Of a stretch of 64,000 nucleotides of DNA, positions 1-9,900 are shown piece after piece. The position numbers were made by a program, and so were the translations under genes. The stretch comes from Zhongshania aliphaticivorans (GTDB lineage: Bacteria > Pseudomonadota > Gammaproteobacteria > Pseudomonadales > Spongiibacteraceae), in assembly GCF_001586255.1 (NCBI RefSeq), contig NZ_CP014544.1, positions 537,001-601,000 on the forward strand, read 5' to 3'. The notes beneath the pieces are model-generated. The model was given only the letters and a program-made list of their open reading frames with translations. It searched no databases and had not been told where the DNA came from. The number at the start of each line of letters is the position of its first letter. Position 1 is the first letter of the stretch.

Positions 1-1
1 T

Positions 2-847
2 GAGGTTGTAGAACACAATGATCCCGACCTTATTATTATTGGGCACAGCGATATTATCACTGTAGACAGTCTTAAATTGGTGCGCCAGCGTCGCCCCGAG
101 TGCGTATTGATTCACTGCAATTGCGATCCCTTATTTGTGCCCAATAACAGCAAGCGCATTGCTGCTTTTGCGGGGGTGGTGGACGCGGTATTTGTCACTA
201 CTGGCCTGCGTGATTTGCGACGTTACGCTGGCTTGGGTGCACGGCTTTACTATATTCCCAATCCGGTAGAGCCCACGGTTGAAGTTTTAGATAACTCCGT
301 TAAAACCGATTTGCCCATCGATCTGTTGTTTTGCAGTAATGCCACAAAATTCACTAAGCGTTTGGAAATGGTTAAAGCTATTAAAGACGCTGTAGACGGT
401 GAAATGAATTTTAAAACCTACGGTAGTTTTGGTGAGGCTCCAGTGTGGGGGCGGGATTACGATCTTGCTTTGTCAAAGACAAAAATGGCGCTTAATTTAA
501 ACCGCCAGGAAGGCGATCACTGGTATACCTCAGACCGTATGTCTCAGCTTGGTGGTAACGGGGTGCTGCAATTCGCTCACAGCAGCGGCAATTTTTCGGA
601 ATACGTGCCGCCGGAAACCTTGGTGTATTTTGATGACCAAGAAGATTTAATTGCTAAGATTCGGGAATTTCATCACGACGATGCTAAGCGCCAAGATTGG
701 GCCGCGCGGGCGCGCACTTTTTTCCAGCAGGAATTAAATTCGACCTTGTACTCACGCTATATTGTTGAGGCAACGATGGTTCAGCCCTTTAGTCACGACT
801 ATGTTTGGGCGCGGAACATCAACCCCGACGGTAGCGACAAGGCATGA
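2..847 (+). CDS. Glycosyltransferase, CgeB/GT1-like, 5' end outside window
   Basis: The frame is open from base 2, so the true start lies left of the window; TTG at 77 is not a convincing start. About 281 residues are visible. The C-terminal half looks like the glycosyl transferase family 1 domain of CgeB-type proteins: a short strand with IPNPVEP, then LLFCSNATKFTKR (the start of the second Rossmann half), NLNRQEGDHWYTSDR, and GNGVLQFAHSSG before a YFDDQEDLI segment. Proteins of this type transfer sugars in envelope or LPS assembly. The stop overlaps the next gene by ATGA, so the two are translationally coupled. Acceptor and donor cannot be told from sequence. Confidence 0.7.
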   Translation, partial: EVVEHNDPDLIIIGHSDIITVDSLKLVRQRRPECVLIHCNCDPLFVPNNSKRIAAFAGVVDAVFVTTGLRDLRRYAGLGARLYYIPNPVEPTVEVLDNSVKTDLPIDLLFCSNATKFTKRLEMVKAIKDAVDGEMNFKTYGSFGEAPVWGRDYDLALSKTKMALNLNRQEGDHWYTSDRMSQLGGNGVLQFAHSSGNFSEYVPPETLVYFDDQEDLIAKIREFHHDDAKRQDWAARARTFFQQELNSTLYSRYIVEATMVQPFSHDYVWARNINPDGSDKA

Positions 848-1539
848 TTGCACTCAAGGCCTTAAAGCCGTTTGCCGCGGGTGGTAATCGCTGGTGCTAT
901 GTTGATCCGAGTGATTCCGCGCGGTGTATTAAAGTGCGACGCCCCGATTTTAGTATCGCGGAGCGGCGCCGTAGTAAGGGCTTCCCGAAAAACTTAAAGC
1001 CCCTGTCGAGCTTCGACGATAATCTCGATGAATTCAAGGTTATGGCGAGCCTCGAGCGCCACTATGATGACAAGATTTTTGCGCATATCAGTCGCTGCTT
1101 TGGTTTTGTTGACACCGATATGGGCAGGGGGCTGTGTTCGGAGTTGATTCGTGACAGCGGCGGAGAGGTCTCGCTATCGCTAAAGCAGTACCTTTGGGAA
1201 AATGACTATGATGATGATTGTCGCAATGCGGTGAATGCCTTGTGTGAGCATTGGTTGGCATACCGCGTGCCTTCGCGGGATTTGATTTTGCACAATGTTG
1301 TGGTGCAGCGTGATGTTAGCGTGCCTGATGCGCCACAAATACAGCGTTTAGTGGTGATTGACGGCGTTGGTAGTGCCGGTGTCATTCCAGGCCATGCAAT
1401 GCCTGGGTTTATGCAAATAAAGAAAGCTCAGCGCAAAGTGGCCAATATCCACCAGCGTATTGACGACCTGCTCAGCGATAAAGCCCAGGGCAAAGGCCCA
1501 GGAATGCATGGCTTTTTATTTCATAGCGGGCAAGAGTAG
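844..1539 (+). CDS. YrbL-like family protein (kinase fold)
   Basis: This 231-residue protein resembles the PhoP-regulated YrbL family, which has a protein-kinase-like fold. Visible landmarks are an N-terminal glycine-poor loop (AAGGNRWCYVDP) followed by a lysine in CIKVRR, a catalytic-loop-like RDLILHN, and a VIDGVG segment in the place of the DFG motif. The family occurs in LPS core loci, where it may modify or regulate core sugars; its exact reaction is unsettled. It overlaps the upstream glycosyltransferase by 4 bp and ends 15 bp before a convergent GT4 gene. The length is normal for the family. Confidence 0.65.
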   Translation: MIALKALKPFAAGGNRWCYVDPSDSARCIKVRRPDFSIAERRRSKGFPKNLKPLSSFDDNLDEFKVMASLERHYDDKIFAHISRCFGFVDTDMGRGLCSELIRDSGGEVSLSLKQYLWENDYDDDCRNAVNALCEHWLAYRVPSRDLILHNVVVQRDVSVPDAPQIQRLVVIDGVGSAGVIPGHAMPGFMQIKKAQRKVANIHQRIDDLLSDKAQGKGPGMHGFLFHSGQE

Positions 1540-1554
1540 CTGATGTGGTTAGGT

Positions 1555-2694
1555 TTAGTTTGCTACCCGTTGCTCGGCTACGTATCCCAGTAATTTTTTT
1601 GCTATCTGGGGCCACTGTAATTCAGTTTGCGCACGCTGCAACGCTCTTTGTCCCATGCTTGCCAAGGCTTGCTGGTCGCCAAGCATTTTGTTGATGTTCA
1701 GATAAATATCGTCCTCGCTGTCGCCATCACACAGTAATCCGGTTTGACCGTCGATCACGGCGTCGCCAGCACCGCCGACACGTCCGGCCAAGCTGGGTAG
1801 GCCGAGCATGGCGGCTTCTATATAGACAATTCCAAAACCTTCAACCGAATCGCCAACCGCGCGGCAGGGCATGGCAAAAACATCGGCTTTTTGTAGTAGC
1901 GCTGATCGCTCGCCGTCGCTCACTCTTCCGCAGAATTTAACGTTAGCACCGAGGCCGAGTTCTTTAACGCGGGCAACGAGACTATCTTGCAGGGGGCCGC
2001 TGCCCGCGATCAGATATAGCGCATTGGGGTACTCCGCAAGCAGCTTGGGCATGATCTCAATGATTTTGTCCTGCCCTTTTCGGGCTTCTATGCGGCCCAC
2101 GGTGATTAAAATAGGGGTGTGTTCGCCAAGCCAGCTTTTGGCTTTTGCCTGCTCATGACTATTGGCTTGAATTGGCGGATTTACGCCCGGATGCAATGTG
2201 TGAAGTCGCGTAAAATCAGGGGTGTAGGGCTTTGCTCTTTGGGCTGTAAACGCTGAATTAGCTAAAATTAAATCTGCTCTCGCCAAGGTTTTGGTGATGC
2301 GCTGGTGCTTTTTGGCTTCGAGCTGGGCAGGAAACTCCATGCCATGAGCAATACAAATACAGTAGGTATTGGTTAATTTCTCGGTATTGAGGAGTTCCAA
2401 GCTTTTCCAGCTATCGCAAATTAATATGGGTTGATTCAGCTTTTTGAGCTGAGAAGAAACTTTATGGGCTTTGCGGTAGCGGCGCAGGATCTTGGGGCCG
2501 CTTAGTCGTTTCACTGAAAATGCTAGTTCATTGTCAAAAGGGTCTTGGCCATCTACTGTTGGTGCGTCGCAAATAACGTGCACGGTATTGCCGAGCTGGT
2601 GCAGCGCTAGGGCAAGTTCATGCATGTAATTTTGAATGCCACCAGCGGCGGGGGGGTAGTTTTGGGTGCTAATAATAATATTGTGGCTTGGCAT
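1555..2694 (-). CDS. Glycosyltransferase family 4
   Basis: A 379-residue GT-B enzyme. The N-terminal acceptor domain carries the GGIQNY loop after YPPAA. The C-terminal donor domain opens with ILITVGRIEARKGQD and contains the retaining-GT E-x7-E signature in EGFGIVYIEA, followed by a GLPSLAGRVGG nucleotide-sugar loop. It is predicted to transfer a hexose from a nucleotide sugar to an LPS or polysaccharide intermediate at the cytoplasmic face. It is the only minus-strand gene in the polysaccharide locus and is convergent with the yrbL-like gene. The specific sugar is unknown. Confidence 0.9.
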   Translation of the reverse strand: MPSHNIIISTQNYPPAAGGIQNYMHELALALHQLGNTVHVICDAPTVDGQDPFDNELAFSVKRLSGPKILRRYRKAHKVSSQLKKLNQPILICDSWKSLELLNTEKLTNTYCICIAHGMEFPAQLEAKKHQRITKTLARADLILANSAFTAQRAKPYTPDFTRLHTLHPGVNPPIQANSHEQAKAKSWLGEHTPILITVGRIEARKGQDKIIEIMPKLLAEYPNALYLIAGSGPLQDSLVARVKELGLGANVKFCGRVSDGERSALLQKADVFAMPCRAVGDSVEGFGIVYIEAAMLGLPSLAGRVGGAGDAVIDGQTGLLCDGDSEDDIYLNINKMLGDQQALASMGQRALQRAQTELQWPQIAKKLLGYVAEQRVAN

Positions 2695-2975
2695 TACGCT
2701 GAAATCCAGTTCGGGGTGCTGGTTTATGTGGTTAAGCCATTGTATTCAGTTTGGCCGGCTTGCTGCGTTCTATTCTATTTTAAATGTTACAATAGTCGCC
2801 AAATTGAGGTCGAGATGATGGCCAATTAAGCGCTGGGTGAATATAAACGGACGCTTGGAATCATACAAGGCGCTGCTGTCCCTTTGAAATTTTACTTAAT
2901 GGGCGTGACTAGCCGCTTGTCGAGGGTGGATTGCGCTCGGCTTGGGGCTGATGAAAGGCGAAGAAAGAGGGTTAC

Positions 2976-3776
2976 ATGCAAAAAAAATGCATATGCTGGG
3001 TGATAAGCCTTAATCCCACGTCGGAAAATTCCCAAAAGCTGCTTGCCGACTTGCAGTCTCAGGGGGTTAGTGCGGATATTTTTCCGGCGATCGATGGCCG
3101 AGTGGGTATGCCTGCTTTAGAAGGTGACGAGCAAATTCTTGGCAATTTGGCGATGGTGCGTCATGGTAAGTGCTTAACGGCGAGTGAGTTAGGGTGTTAT
3201 TTGTCGCATTTGCGGGCGATAAAATCGGCTTATCGTGACGGTCATGACTACGTCTGCGTCATTGAGGACGATGTTGTTATTGAAGATCGTTTTGGCGATG
3301 TGTATCGCTCGGTGCTTGATAAAGGCCTGGACATGGTTCGATTGATGTCGCTGCGAATTCGTAAACGAACCGTACTTGAACACCTTATTGGCGAGCACCG
3401 CTTGGTTCGCCCCGAGCGCGGTGGGCTGGGAACGCAGGCCTATGTTTTGAATCGCGCTGGCATGAAAAAATTTATTGATTATGCTCAGAACATATATGAG
3501 CCCGTTGATAAAGTATTTGACCACTTTTTCCTGTTTGATCTAAATGTTTTCGCTGTTGAGCCTCATGTTGCCTACGAGTTAGTTCACGAAACCAGTGTGG
3601 CTAAGTCGTCAAATACCGCTACCGAGAAGCCTCTGCTATGGCATCGCGTGGTATTTCATCCGGTGAAACTGTGGTTTAGCCTGCGTCGGCATTTCTATCG
3701 ATTTCGCCATTGGCAAGACTTTCGTGATGCGGTAATGCCAGAGCATAAGGTCGGTAGAACAGAGCGCGCGCGTTAA
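2976..3776 (+). CDS. Glycosyltransferase family 25 (LPS type)
   Basis: A 266-residue member of the GT25 family (LgtB/LpsA type). It begins with the usual hydrophobic strand followed by LNPTSENSQ, then FPAIDGR. The family block [14 protein letters not shown] is followed by [11 protein letters not shown], whose ED/DD pair is the metal and donor-binding site. The C-terminal half has the [16 protein letters not shown] segment seen across the family. It probably adds galactose or a related sugar to LPS. The ATG is preceded by AAAGAGGG, a good ribosome binding site. It stands alone between the divergent GT4 gene and rfbB. Confidence 0.85.
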   Translation: MQKKCICWVISLNPTSENSQKLLADLQSQGVSADIFPAIDGRVGMPALEGDEQILGNLAMVRHGKCLTASELGCYLSHLRAIKSAYRDGHDYVCVIEDDVVIEDRFGDVYRSVLDKGLDMVRLMSLRIRKRTVLEHLIGEHRLVRPERGGLGTQAYVLNRAGMKKFIDYAQNIYEPVDKVFDHFFLFDLNVFAVEPHVAYELVHETSVAKSSNTATEKPLLWHRVVFHPVKLWFSLRRHFYRFRHWQDFRDAVMPEHKVGRTERAR

Positions 3777-3844
3777 TTTTAAAGTGCTGCCTTAATAAAC
3801 TGAATTATCTTCTGGGCACTGATATTTTTTGGGTTTTTTTAAAT

Positions 3845-4918
3845 ATGAAATGTTTAGTCACCGGCGGTGCCGGTTTTATCGGCAGCGCCGTAGTTCGCCA
3901 TATTTTGTCCGACACCGATGCCGCCGTGGTTAATGTGGATGTGCTTACTTATGCGGGTAATCTAGAGTCACTGCCCGGCGTGGAAGGTTCTGGCCGTTAC
4001 GCCTTTGCCCAAGTTGATATTTGCGACGCAGCAGCCATGAGCGCCGTTTTTGCCAAGCACCAACCCGATGTTGTGATGCACCTGGCCGCTGAAAGTCATG
4101 TCGACCGCTCCATCGACGGCCCCGGCGCCTTTATTCAAACCAATGTGGTGGGCACTTACACTATGTTGGAAGCGGCCCGCGCCTACTGGCAAGGACTAGA
4201 GGGCGACAAAAAGGCCGCGTTCCGTTTCCATCATATCTCCACCGATGAGGTCTATGGTGACCTTCACGGCACCACCGACTTGTTTACGGAAACCACGTCC
4301 TACGAGCCCAGCTCGCCCTACTCGGCCAGTAAGGCCAGCTCCGACCATTTGGTAAGAGCCTGGGGGCGCACCTTTGGCCTGCCTATCGTGGTGACTAATT
4401 GCTCCAATAATTACGGCCCCTACCATTTCCCCGAGAAACTGGTGCCCCATATTATTCTTAACGCCTTGCACGGCAAACCGTTGCCGGTCTATGGCGATGG
4501 CAGCCAAATCCGCGATTGGCTGTATGTCGAAGACCACGCCCGCGCTCTGTTTAAAGTGGTTCGCGAAGGTAAGCTTGGCGAGACCTACAATATTGGTGGC
4601 CACAATGAAAAGTGCAATATTGAGGTGGTGGAAACCATCTGCGAACTGCTGGAAGAACTCGCTCCCGAGAATGCCAATTCCCGCGCCAGCGGCAAAGGTT
4701 TTAAAGACTTAATCACCTTTGTTAAAGACCGGCCCGGTCACGATGCCCGCTACGCGATTGATGCCAGCAAGATTCAGCGCGACTTGGGTTGGGTGCCAGA
4801 AGAGACCTTTGAATCGGGTATTCGCAAAACCGTGCAATGGTACTTAGATAACCCCCAGTGGTGGCAGCGGGTATTGTCGGGAGACTATAAGCTGGATCGG
4901 ATAGGCGACGCGGGCTGA
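3845..4918 (+). CDS. rfbB: dTDP-glucose 4,6-dehydratase
   Basis: RmlB/RfbB converts dTDP-D-glucose to dTDP-4-keto-6-deoxy-D-glucose, the branch point for dTDP-rhamnose and for 4-amino-4,6-dideoxy sugars. This extended SDR of 357 residues has TGGAGFIGS at residues 6-14 (NAD binding), the dehydratase triad TDE at 133-135, and Y159-x3-K163 in [17 protein letters not shown] and RDWLYVEDH are the usual RmlB blocks. It is separated from rfbA by 635 bp of repeats, so it may be transcribed separately from rfbA-C-D. Length and motifs are standard. Confidence 0.97.
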   Translation: MKCLVTGGAGFIGSAVVRHILSDTDAAVVNVDVLTYAGNLESLPGVEGSGRYAFAQVDICDAAAMSAVFAKHQPDVVMHLAAESHVDRSIDGPGAFIQTNVVGTYTMLEAARAYWQGLEGDKKAAFRFHHISTDEVYGDLHGTTDLFTETTSYEPSSPYSASKASSDHLVRAWGRTFGLPIVVTNCSNNYGPYHFPEKLVPHIILNALHGKPLPVYGDGSQIRDWLYVEDHARALFKVVREGKLGETYNIGGHNEKCNIEVVETICELLEELAPENANSRASGKGFKDLITFVKDRPGHDARYAIDASKIQRDLGWVPEETFESGIRKTVQWYLDNPQWWQRVLSGDYKLDRIGDAG

Positions 4919-5018
4919 GCGCTTGAAAACAGCTGAACGCTGGAGGGGAGGCGGGAGACGCAAAAGCTAGCCTCCTTGCCTGCGCAGGGGCGGGGGCCGA
5001 CTACGCCGGAGCGACGGG

Positions 5019-5475
5019 GTCATACCTGCGGAGGCAGGTATCCATGTGAGCGCAGCGAATGTCGTTGGGTGCTAAATACGAGATGCGAGGTACAAGGCCA
5101 AGGTATAGACTCCTGCCTGCGCAGGAGTGACTTAATTTGTCGTCATACCTGCGCGTCATCCCTGCGGAGGCAGGGACAGGTATCCACGTGAGCGCAGCGA
5201 ATGCCGTTAGGTGGTAAATGCGAGACGCGAGGTACAAGGCCAAGGTATAGGCTCCTGCCTGCGCAGGAGTGACTTAATTTATTGTCATACCTGCGCGTCA
5301 TCCCTGCGGAGGCAGGGACAGGTATACACCTGAGCGCAGCGAATGCCGTTGGGTGGTAAATGCGAGGCGCGAGGTACAAGGCCAAGGTATAGACTCCTGC
5401 CTGCGCAGGAGTGACTTAAGTTGTTGTCATACCTGCGAAGGCAGGTATCCATTGAACGCAGTGACAGCGTTGAGT
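5019..5475. repeat. Tandem 142-bp repeats with palindromic cores
   Basis: Between rfbB and rfbA a unit of exactly 142 bp recurs. The same TACAAGGCCA marker starts at 5091, 5233 and 5375. Each unit holds CTCCTGCCTGCGCAGGAG (self-complementary arms), the line GTCATACCTGCG, a CCTGCGGAGGCAGG palindrome, and GAGCGCAGCGAATG. The first and last units are incomplete variants. Reading frames through this block give PASAGMT-type peptides that are products of the repeat rather than proteins. The pattern resembles dispersed palindromic intergenic repeats of proteobacteria that have expanded in tandem. Confidence 0.85.
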
Positions 5476-5513
5476 CGCCAGCTCAGTGCTTAGGCGAAAC
5501 TAAATTCATATTG

Positions 5514-5538
5514 GGCCTGATGTTTGTGACATCAGGCC
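5514..5538 (+). promoter_or_regulatory. Perfect 10-bp hairpin in the rfbA leader
   Basis: GGCCTGATGT at 5514-5523 pairs perfectly with ACATCAGGCC at 5529-5538 around a 5-base loop. It ends 15 bp before the rfbA ATG. No T-run follows, so it is not a typical terminator. An AAGGG ribosome binding site lies between it and the ATG. A role in translation or mRNA stability, or as a protein site, is inference. Confidence 0.5.
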
Positions 5539-5553
5539 GGTAAGGGAAACACC

Positions 5554-6438
5554 ATGACCAAGAAATACAAAGGCATTATCCTCGCTGGTGGCTCTGGCAC
5601 GCGCTTACACCCCATTACCATGGGTTGCTCCAAGCAGTTACTGCCAATTTACGATAAACCAATGATCTATTATCCACTGTCAGTGCTGATGCTGTCGGGT
5701 ATCAAAGATATTTTAGTTATCTCTACGCCCACTGATTTGCCGGGCTTTCAGCGCCTATTGGGCGATGGCAGCCAGTTTGGTACGAATATCTCTTATGCCG
5801 AGCAGCCCAGCCCCGACGGTTTGGCCCAGGCTTTCACCATTGGCGCTGAGTTCATTGGCAACGACAATGTCAGCTTGGTCTTAGGCGACAATATCTTCTA
5901 CGGTCAGCGATTCTCAGACAATCTTAAAAGTGCCGTTGCCAAAGAGTCCGGAGCAACAGTCTTTGGCTACCACGTCACCGACCCAGAGCGCTTTGGGGTG
6001 GTTGAGTTTGACGAAGCTGGCAAGGCGATCAGCATTGAAGAAAAGCCCATCAAGCCGAAATCGCCCTACGCAGTAACAGGCCTGTATTTTTACGACAACG
6101 ACGTGATCGAGATTGCGCGCAATATCAAGCCCTCGCCGCGAGACGAACTAGAGATTACCGATGTGAATCTTGCCTACCTCCAGCGCGGCGATCTCAGTGT
6201 TGAAGTGCTGGGTCGCGGTTTTGCCTGGTTGGACACCGGCACCCACGATTCCTTAATTGATGCGGGACAGTTTGTGCAGACTGTTGAGCATCGCCAAGGC
6301 CTCAAAGTTGCCTGCCTAGAAGAGATCGCCTACCGACAGGGTTGGATTAGCACCGAACAATTGTTGCAGCAGGGTGAGGCTCTTAAAAAGACCGGCTATG
6401 GCGAGTATTTGTTGCGGGTTGCCGCGGGGTATAAATGA
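5554..6438 (+). CDS. rfbA: Glucose-1-phosphate thymidylyltransferase
   Basis: RmlA/RfbA makes dTDP-glucose from glucose-1-phosphate and dTTP, the first step of the dTDP-rhamnose route. Residues 11-17 carry the nucleotidyltransferase signature AGGSGTRL and residues 26-40 the [15 protein letters not shown] block. LGDNIFYG around residue 112 supplies the metal-binding aspartate, and [14 protein letters not shown] and [10 protein letters not shown] follow as in the family. At 294 residues it has the normal length. It overlaps rfbC by 4 bp, which starts a coupled rfbA-rfbC-rfbD unit. Confidence 0.97.
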   Translation: MTKKYKGIILAGGSGTRLHPITMGCSKQLLPIYDKPMIYYPLSVLMLSGIKDILVISTPTDLPGFQRLLGDGSQFGTNISYAEQPSPDGLAQAFTIGAEFIGNDNVSLVLGDNIFYGQRFSDNLKSAVAKESGATVFGYHVTDPERFGVVEFDEAGKAISIEEKPIKPKSPYAVTGLYFYDNDVIEIARNIKPSPRDELEITDVNLAYLQRGDLSVEVLGRGFAWLDTGTHDSLIDAGQFVQTVEHRQGLKVACLEEIAYRQGWISTEQLLQQGEALKKTGYGEYLLRVAAGYK

Positions 6439-6974
6439 ACGTCATTCCAACCCAACTCAAAGATTGCGTGATTATCGAACCTAAAGTGTTTGGTGATCAT
6501 CGGGGCTTTTTCTTAGAAACCTTTCAGGCAGATCGCTACCGCGACATGGCGGGTATCAGTCTGCCCTTTGTGCAAGACAATCACTCCCGTTCGGCCAAAG
6601 GTGTCTTGCGTGGTCTACACTTTCAAAAGACCAAGCCCCAGGGCAAATTGGTGCGGGTGGTCAGCGGTGAGGTGTATGACGTGGCCGTGGATATTCGCCC
6701 CGACTCCCCCAGCTTTGGTCAGTGGGAAGGCGTAATCCTCTCGGAAGAAAATAAACGTCAATTGTGGGTGCCGCCGGGTTTTGCCCACGGCTTTGTGGTG
6801 CTCAGCGACACCGCTGACTTTGAATACAAATGCACCGACTATTACGACCCCAGTGACGAAGGCAGCCTGATTTGGAATGATCCGGCGATGGCGATCACCT
6901 GGCCGCTAAAAAATCCTACCCTGTCGGATAAAGACAGCAAGGCCCCCACCTTTGCCGAGCTGTTTCAGCAATGA
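6435..6974 (+). CDS. rfbC: dTDP-4-dehydrorhamnose 3,5-epimerase
   Basis: RmlC/RfbC epimerises C3 and C5 of dTDP-4-keto-6-deoxyglucose. This 179-residue cupin-fold protein has the catalytic base H62 in RGLHFQ and the conserved Y131 in [20 protein letters not shown] and PPGFAHGF are further family blocks. It overlaps rfbA and rfbD by 4 bp each (ATGA junctions). All three are therefore likely co-translated. Confidence 0.97.
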   Translation: MNVIPTQLKDCVIIEPKVFGDHRGFFLETFQADRYRDMAGISLPFVQDNHSRSAKGVLRGLHFQKTKPQGKLVRVVSGEVYDVAVDIRPDSPSFGQWEGVILSEENKRQLWVPPGFAHGFVVLSDTADFEYKCTDYYDPSDEGSLIWNDPAMAITWPLKNPTLSDKDSKAPTFAELFQQ

Positions 6975-7885
6975 GTGCGCAGATCGCAATGCACCTGCTG
7001 GTGACCGGCGCCAATGGCCAGCTAGGCCAATGCTTGGCGGACCAGCTCAAGACGCAGAACATTGCCCACACCCTGCTGAGTCGTCAAGACGCCGATATTA
7101 ACGACACCGTGGTACTGGAAAAAATCATCGCGGATAAAGGCGTTACCGCCATTATCAACGCGGCGGCCTATACCGCAGTCGATAAAGCCGAGTCTGAGCC
7201 AGACTTGGCGAGGCGAGTGAATGTTGACGGCCCCACTGCGCTGGCCAAACTCAGTGCGCGATTTGATATCCCCTTATTGCATGTTTCTACGGACTACGTG
7301 TTCGATGGTAATCAGCAAACGCCTTACGTCGAAACGGATGCAACCGGCCCAACGGGGGTCTATGGCCAAACCAAACTCGACGGCGAGTTGGCCATACAGC
7401 GCCATGCGACAAAATACATTATTATGCGTACCGCCTGGGTGTTTAGTGAATATGGCAATAACTTCTTAAAGACCATGCTGCGACTGGCAAAGGAGCGGGA
7501 CACGCTCGGCGTGGTTGCCGACCAAGTGGGTTGCCCGACTTATGCTGGGGATATCGCGCAGGCATTAATCAGTGTTGCTCGGCAATTGCACGAGGCCGAA
7601 GAGCAAAATCTACCAGAAGCGCGCTACGGTATTTATCACTATGCCGGCGACGAGGCGGTGAGCTGGCACGGCTTTGCCATGGCGATATTTGAGGAGGCTC
7701 ATCAGCAGGGTGCGTTAGTCAAAATACCGGTGGTGAATGCCATTGCAACGCAAGATTACCCAACGCCAGCGAAGCGGCCTGCGTATTCGGTGTTGAGTAC
7801 AGTTAAACTTAGCCATGATTACGGAGTAGATGCGAGCGATTGGTGTAAGGCCATTGCGCATATTGTCTGTAAGGCTGGGATGTAA
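6971..7885 (+). CDS. rfbD: dTDP-4-dehydrorhamnose reductase
   Basis: RmlD/RfbD reduces the 4-keto group to give dTDP-L-rhamnose. The 304-residue protein has the Rossmann GANGQLGQ at 13-20, the catalytic T107 in STDYVFDG, and Y131-x3-K135 in YGQTK. AINAAAYTAVDKAE-like and MRTAWVFS blocks match the family. ATG at 6971 overlaps the rfbC stop; an internal ATG at residue 7 is an alternative start nearer the Rossmann strand. It completes the dTDP-rhamnose pathway in this window. Confidence 0.96.
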   Translation: MSAQIAMHLLVTGANGQLGQCLADQLKTQNIAHTLLSRQDADINDTVVLEKIIADKGVTAIINAAAYTAVDKAESEPDLARRVNVDGPTALAKLSARFDIPLLHVSTDYVFDGNQQTPYVETDATGPTGVYGQTKLDGELAIQRHATKYIIMRTAWVFSEYGNNFLKTMLRLAKERDTLGVVADQVGCPTYAGDIAQALISVARQLHEAEEQNLPEARYGIYHYAGDEAVSWHGFAMAIFEEAHQQGALVKIPVVNAIATQDYPTPAKRPAYSVLSTVKLSHDYGVDASDWCKAIAHIVCKAGM

Positions 7886-7925
7886 TGAAGCATATTTTTT
7901 CCATGGCAATCTATAGGGCCTAATA

Positions 7926-8735
7926 ATGCAGGATCTCTCTACAGAACTAAGCTTGGTTACGGTGACATATAATAGCGCCAAGGTTTTAGGTGGGCATATC
8001 GATTCTCTGCGTAGCTCAGCAACAGGACCTTTACCCAAGTGGTTTATTGTTGATAATGCCAGTACAGATGATACTGATAGCTTGCTGAGCACATACGGCC
8101 AAGACGTAGAGTTAATAAAGAACTCAGAAAATCTCGGGTTTGGTAGCGCGTGCAATATTGGCATCGCCGCAAGCAACACGCGTTATGTCTTGATTTTAAA
8201 CCCAGATACTGAGCTGTCGGAGTCGGCGATACAACAATTGCTCGTCGAGATGAAGTCGCGCGATGCCGCAATCGCTGGTCCCGCTCTAGACCCAAGCGAC
8301 GACCGTAGCGTGGAGGCAGTAGATTGGCTGGTCGGTGCAGTGTTGCTATTTGATACCGAGAAAATGGATTCAGTGGGTTATTTTGATGAGCAGTTTTTCC
8401 TCTATGAGGAAGATGTCGATATTTGTAAGTGCGCTAATAATGCCGGTTTGAAAGTTGTACATTGCCGTAATGTTAGTATTCCTCATGTCGGTGCGGGGTC
8501 CACAGAGCGCACAAGCACCGTGAATGAGTTTATTCACTTCCATAAAGGTCGGTCATTTGTTTTGTATGCGAGAAAGCATAACTTGCCTCCAAGTGTGGTT
8601 GAAAAATATATTGGCGATAACCGTCGTCGAAAATTTATTGCGCTACTGACCTTTGGTCGAGGTCGTTATTTGCGTGCCCGCGCCAAACTTAAAGGTGTGG
8701 CATCAGTTTTGTTAGAAATGAACGGCTGTGAGTAA
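7926..8735 (+). CDS. Glycosyltransferase family 2, rhamnosyltransferase-like
   Basis: A 269-residue GT-A enzyme. It starts with the GT2 strand LVTVTYNSA, then FIVDNASTDDTD, ENLGFGSACNIGI and the DxD-type LNPDTEL. The EEDVDICKCANNAG motif in the second half is typical of WbbL-like rhamnosyltransferases. Its place 40 bp after rfbD fits use of dTDP-L-rhamnose as donor. The donor assignment rests on context and family resemblance, not on a diagnostic residue. Confidence 0.85.
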   Translation: MQDLSTELSLVTVTYNSAKVLGGHIDSLRSSATGPLPKWFIVDNASTDDTDSLLSTYGQDVELIKNSENLGFGSACNIGIAASNTRYVLILNPDTELSESAIQQLLVEMKSRDAAIAGPALDPSDDRSVEAVDWLVGAVLLFDTEKMDSVGYFDEQFFLYEEDVDICKCANNAGLKVVHCRNVSIPHVGAGSTERTSTVNEFIHFHKGRSFVLYARKHNLPPSVVEKYIGDNRRRKFIALLTFGRGRYLRARAKLKGVASVLLEMNGCE

Positions 8736-8858
8736 AAAATTGCATAGAAGGTGTGGGTGGTTAGAGGGCTTGGCTTTTGTAGTCTTAGTCGTCTAAATGC
8801 TTTCTAGGCCAGTTTTTCTGCGCGCGTACTTGCCGTAATTTGGCCGGGAGAAGGTGTA

Positions 8859-9887
8859 ATGAAAGTCCTATTTACTTTAGGAGTTTATCAAGAAGATCGG
8901 CCAGAACGATGGGCGGCGAAGCACGGTGTTTTTTTTGCGTTGGCGAATTCGCTTACTAAGCTTGGTCATGAGATTTTGTTTTACTGTAATAAGAAGTCGG
9001 TCAAATCAAGATTTGTTACTTCTAAATATAAATACTACTTCGAAGGCGAAGATATTTTTTCGGAAGTTCTTCTGAAGAACGGCATTCAGTGTGTTGTTGT
9101 TTGGGGTGGGCGTACCGATGCTGACGACAAACTAAGAAGAAGTTGTCCTGAAAATATAAAATTAATATATGCAGAGGCTGGCTGGTTTCCTCAGGCTGGC
9201 ACCTGCTATTTTAGTGAATTCGGTACTAATGCTAATGCCCAGTTTTTAAAGGAAGGGCTTCAAGATCACCATTTTAACGCCGCAAGTTTTGCGCGAGCTA
9301 GAAGAAAAGTGCTGGGGGCGTCTATTGGCTATTTTCGATGTTTGAAATTGCCAAATTTTTATGAAGTCAAAAAATTTGATTCGACAAAGCCTATATTTCT
9401 ACCTTTGCAAGATGAAGGCGATACGAACATTGTGCTTTCCTCGCCAGTGAAGAGCATGGCACTTTTTATATCTAAATTTGCGGAGCAATACCCACAAGTG
9501 AGTTTTATTGCACGTCCGCATCCGCGGGCAAGCTATTCGAGTTTGCCAGCTCATGATAATGTAACGTATCAGAGTTCAGCCGTTGATCCGTACACTGATT
9601 TTGATCGTTACGGGGGGGTAGTTGGGATTAACTCAACAATGCTTCTGCAGTACGCGTTACTTGGTTTGCCGGTGGCCGGTGTGGGTAAGGGAGTTGCTAC
9701 AGGGAGTGGGGCATACTTCGACCTTGAATACGACCAATTGCCTAGCCAACTTGATGACATTGTGTACGACGTTCATTCGTCGGCAAAATTTTTCGATTAT
9801 ATGCTGAGAAATAAGCAGTTAGCGGTTAGAAATCTAATGAATACTCGCTATGTCAGTAAATCATATTTAATGGGTATGTTTGAATAA
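8859..9887 (+). CDS. Putative glycosyltransferase, capsule (KpsC/KpsS)-like
   Basis: A 342-residue protein with no confident family. The C-terminal half carries FIARPHPRASYS, a conserved-looking GINSTMLLQYALLG and PVAGVGKG. This resembles the donor-site half of KpsC/KpsS-type capsule glycosyltransferases and other GT-B enzymes. The N-terminal half has CVVVWGGRTDADD and LIYAEAGWFPQ, also reminiscent of that group. It sits inside the polysaccharide locus 123 bp after the GT2 gene, so an envelope role is likely. The acceptor and donor are unknown. Confidence 0.55.
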   Translation: MKVLFTLGVYQEDRPERWAAKHGVFFALANSLTKLGHEILFYCNKKSVKSRFVTSKYKYYFEGEDIFSEVLLKNGIQCVVVWGGRTDADDKLRRSCPENIKLIYAEAGWFPQAGTCYFSEFGTNANAQFLKEGLQDHHFNAASFARARRKVLGASIGYFRCLKLPNFYEVKKFDSTKPIFLPLQDEGDTNIVLSSPVKSMALFISKFAEQYPQVSFIARPHPRASYSSLPAHDNVTYQSSAVDPYTDFDRYGGVVGINSTMLLQYALLGLPVAGVGKGVATGSGAYFDLEYDQLPSQLDDIVYDVHSSAKFFDYMLRNKQLAVRNLMNTRYVSKSYLMGMFE

Positions 9888-9900
9888 TAATGGGTGTCTA

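Noticed and set aside
5001-5385. Two 80-codon minus-strand frames in the rfbB-rfbA gap
   Set aside because: They are translations of the 142-bp repeat (PASAGMT-type peptides) with no ribosome sites.
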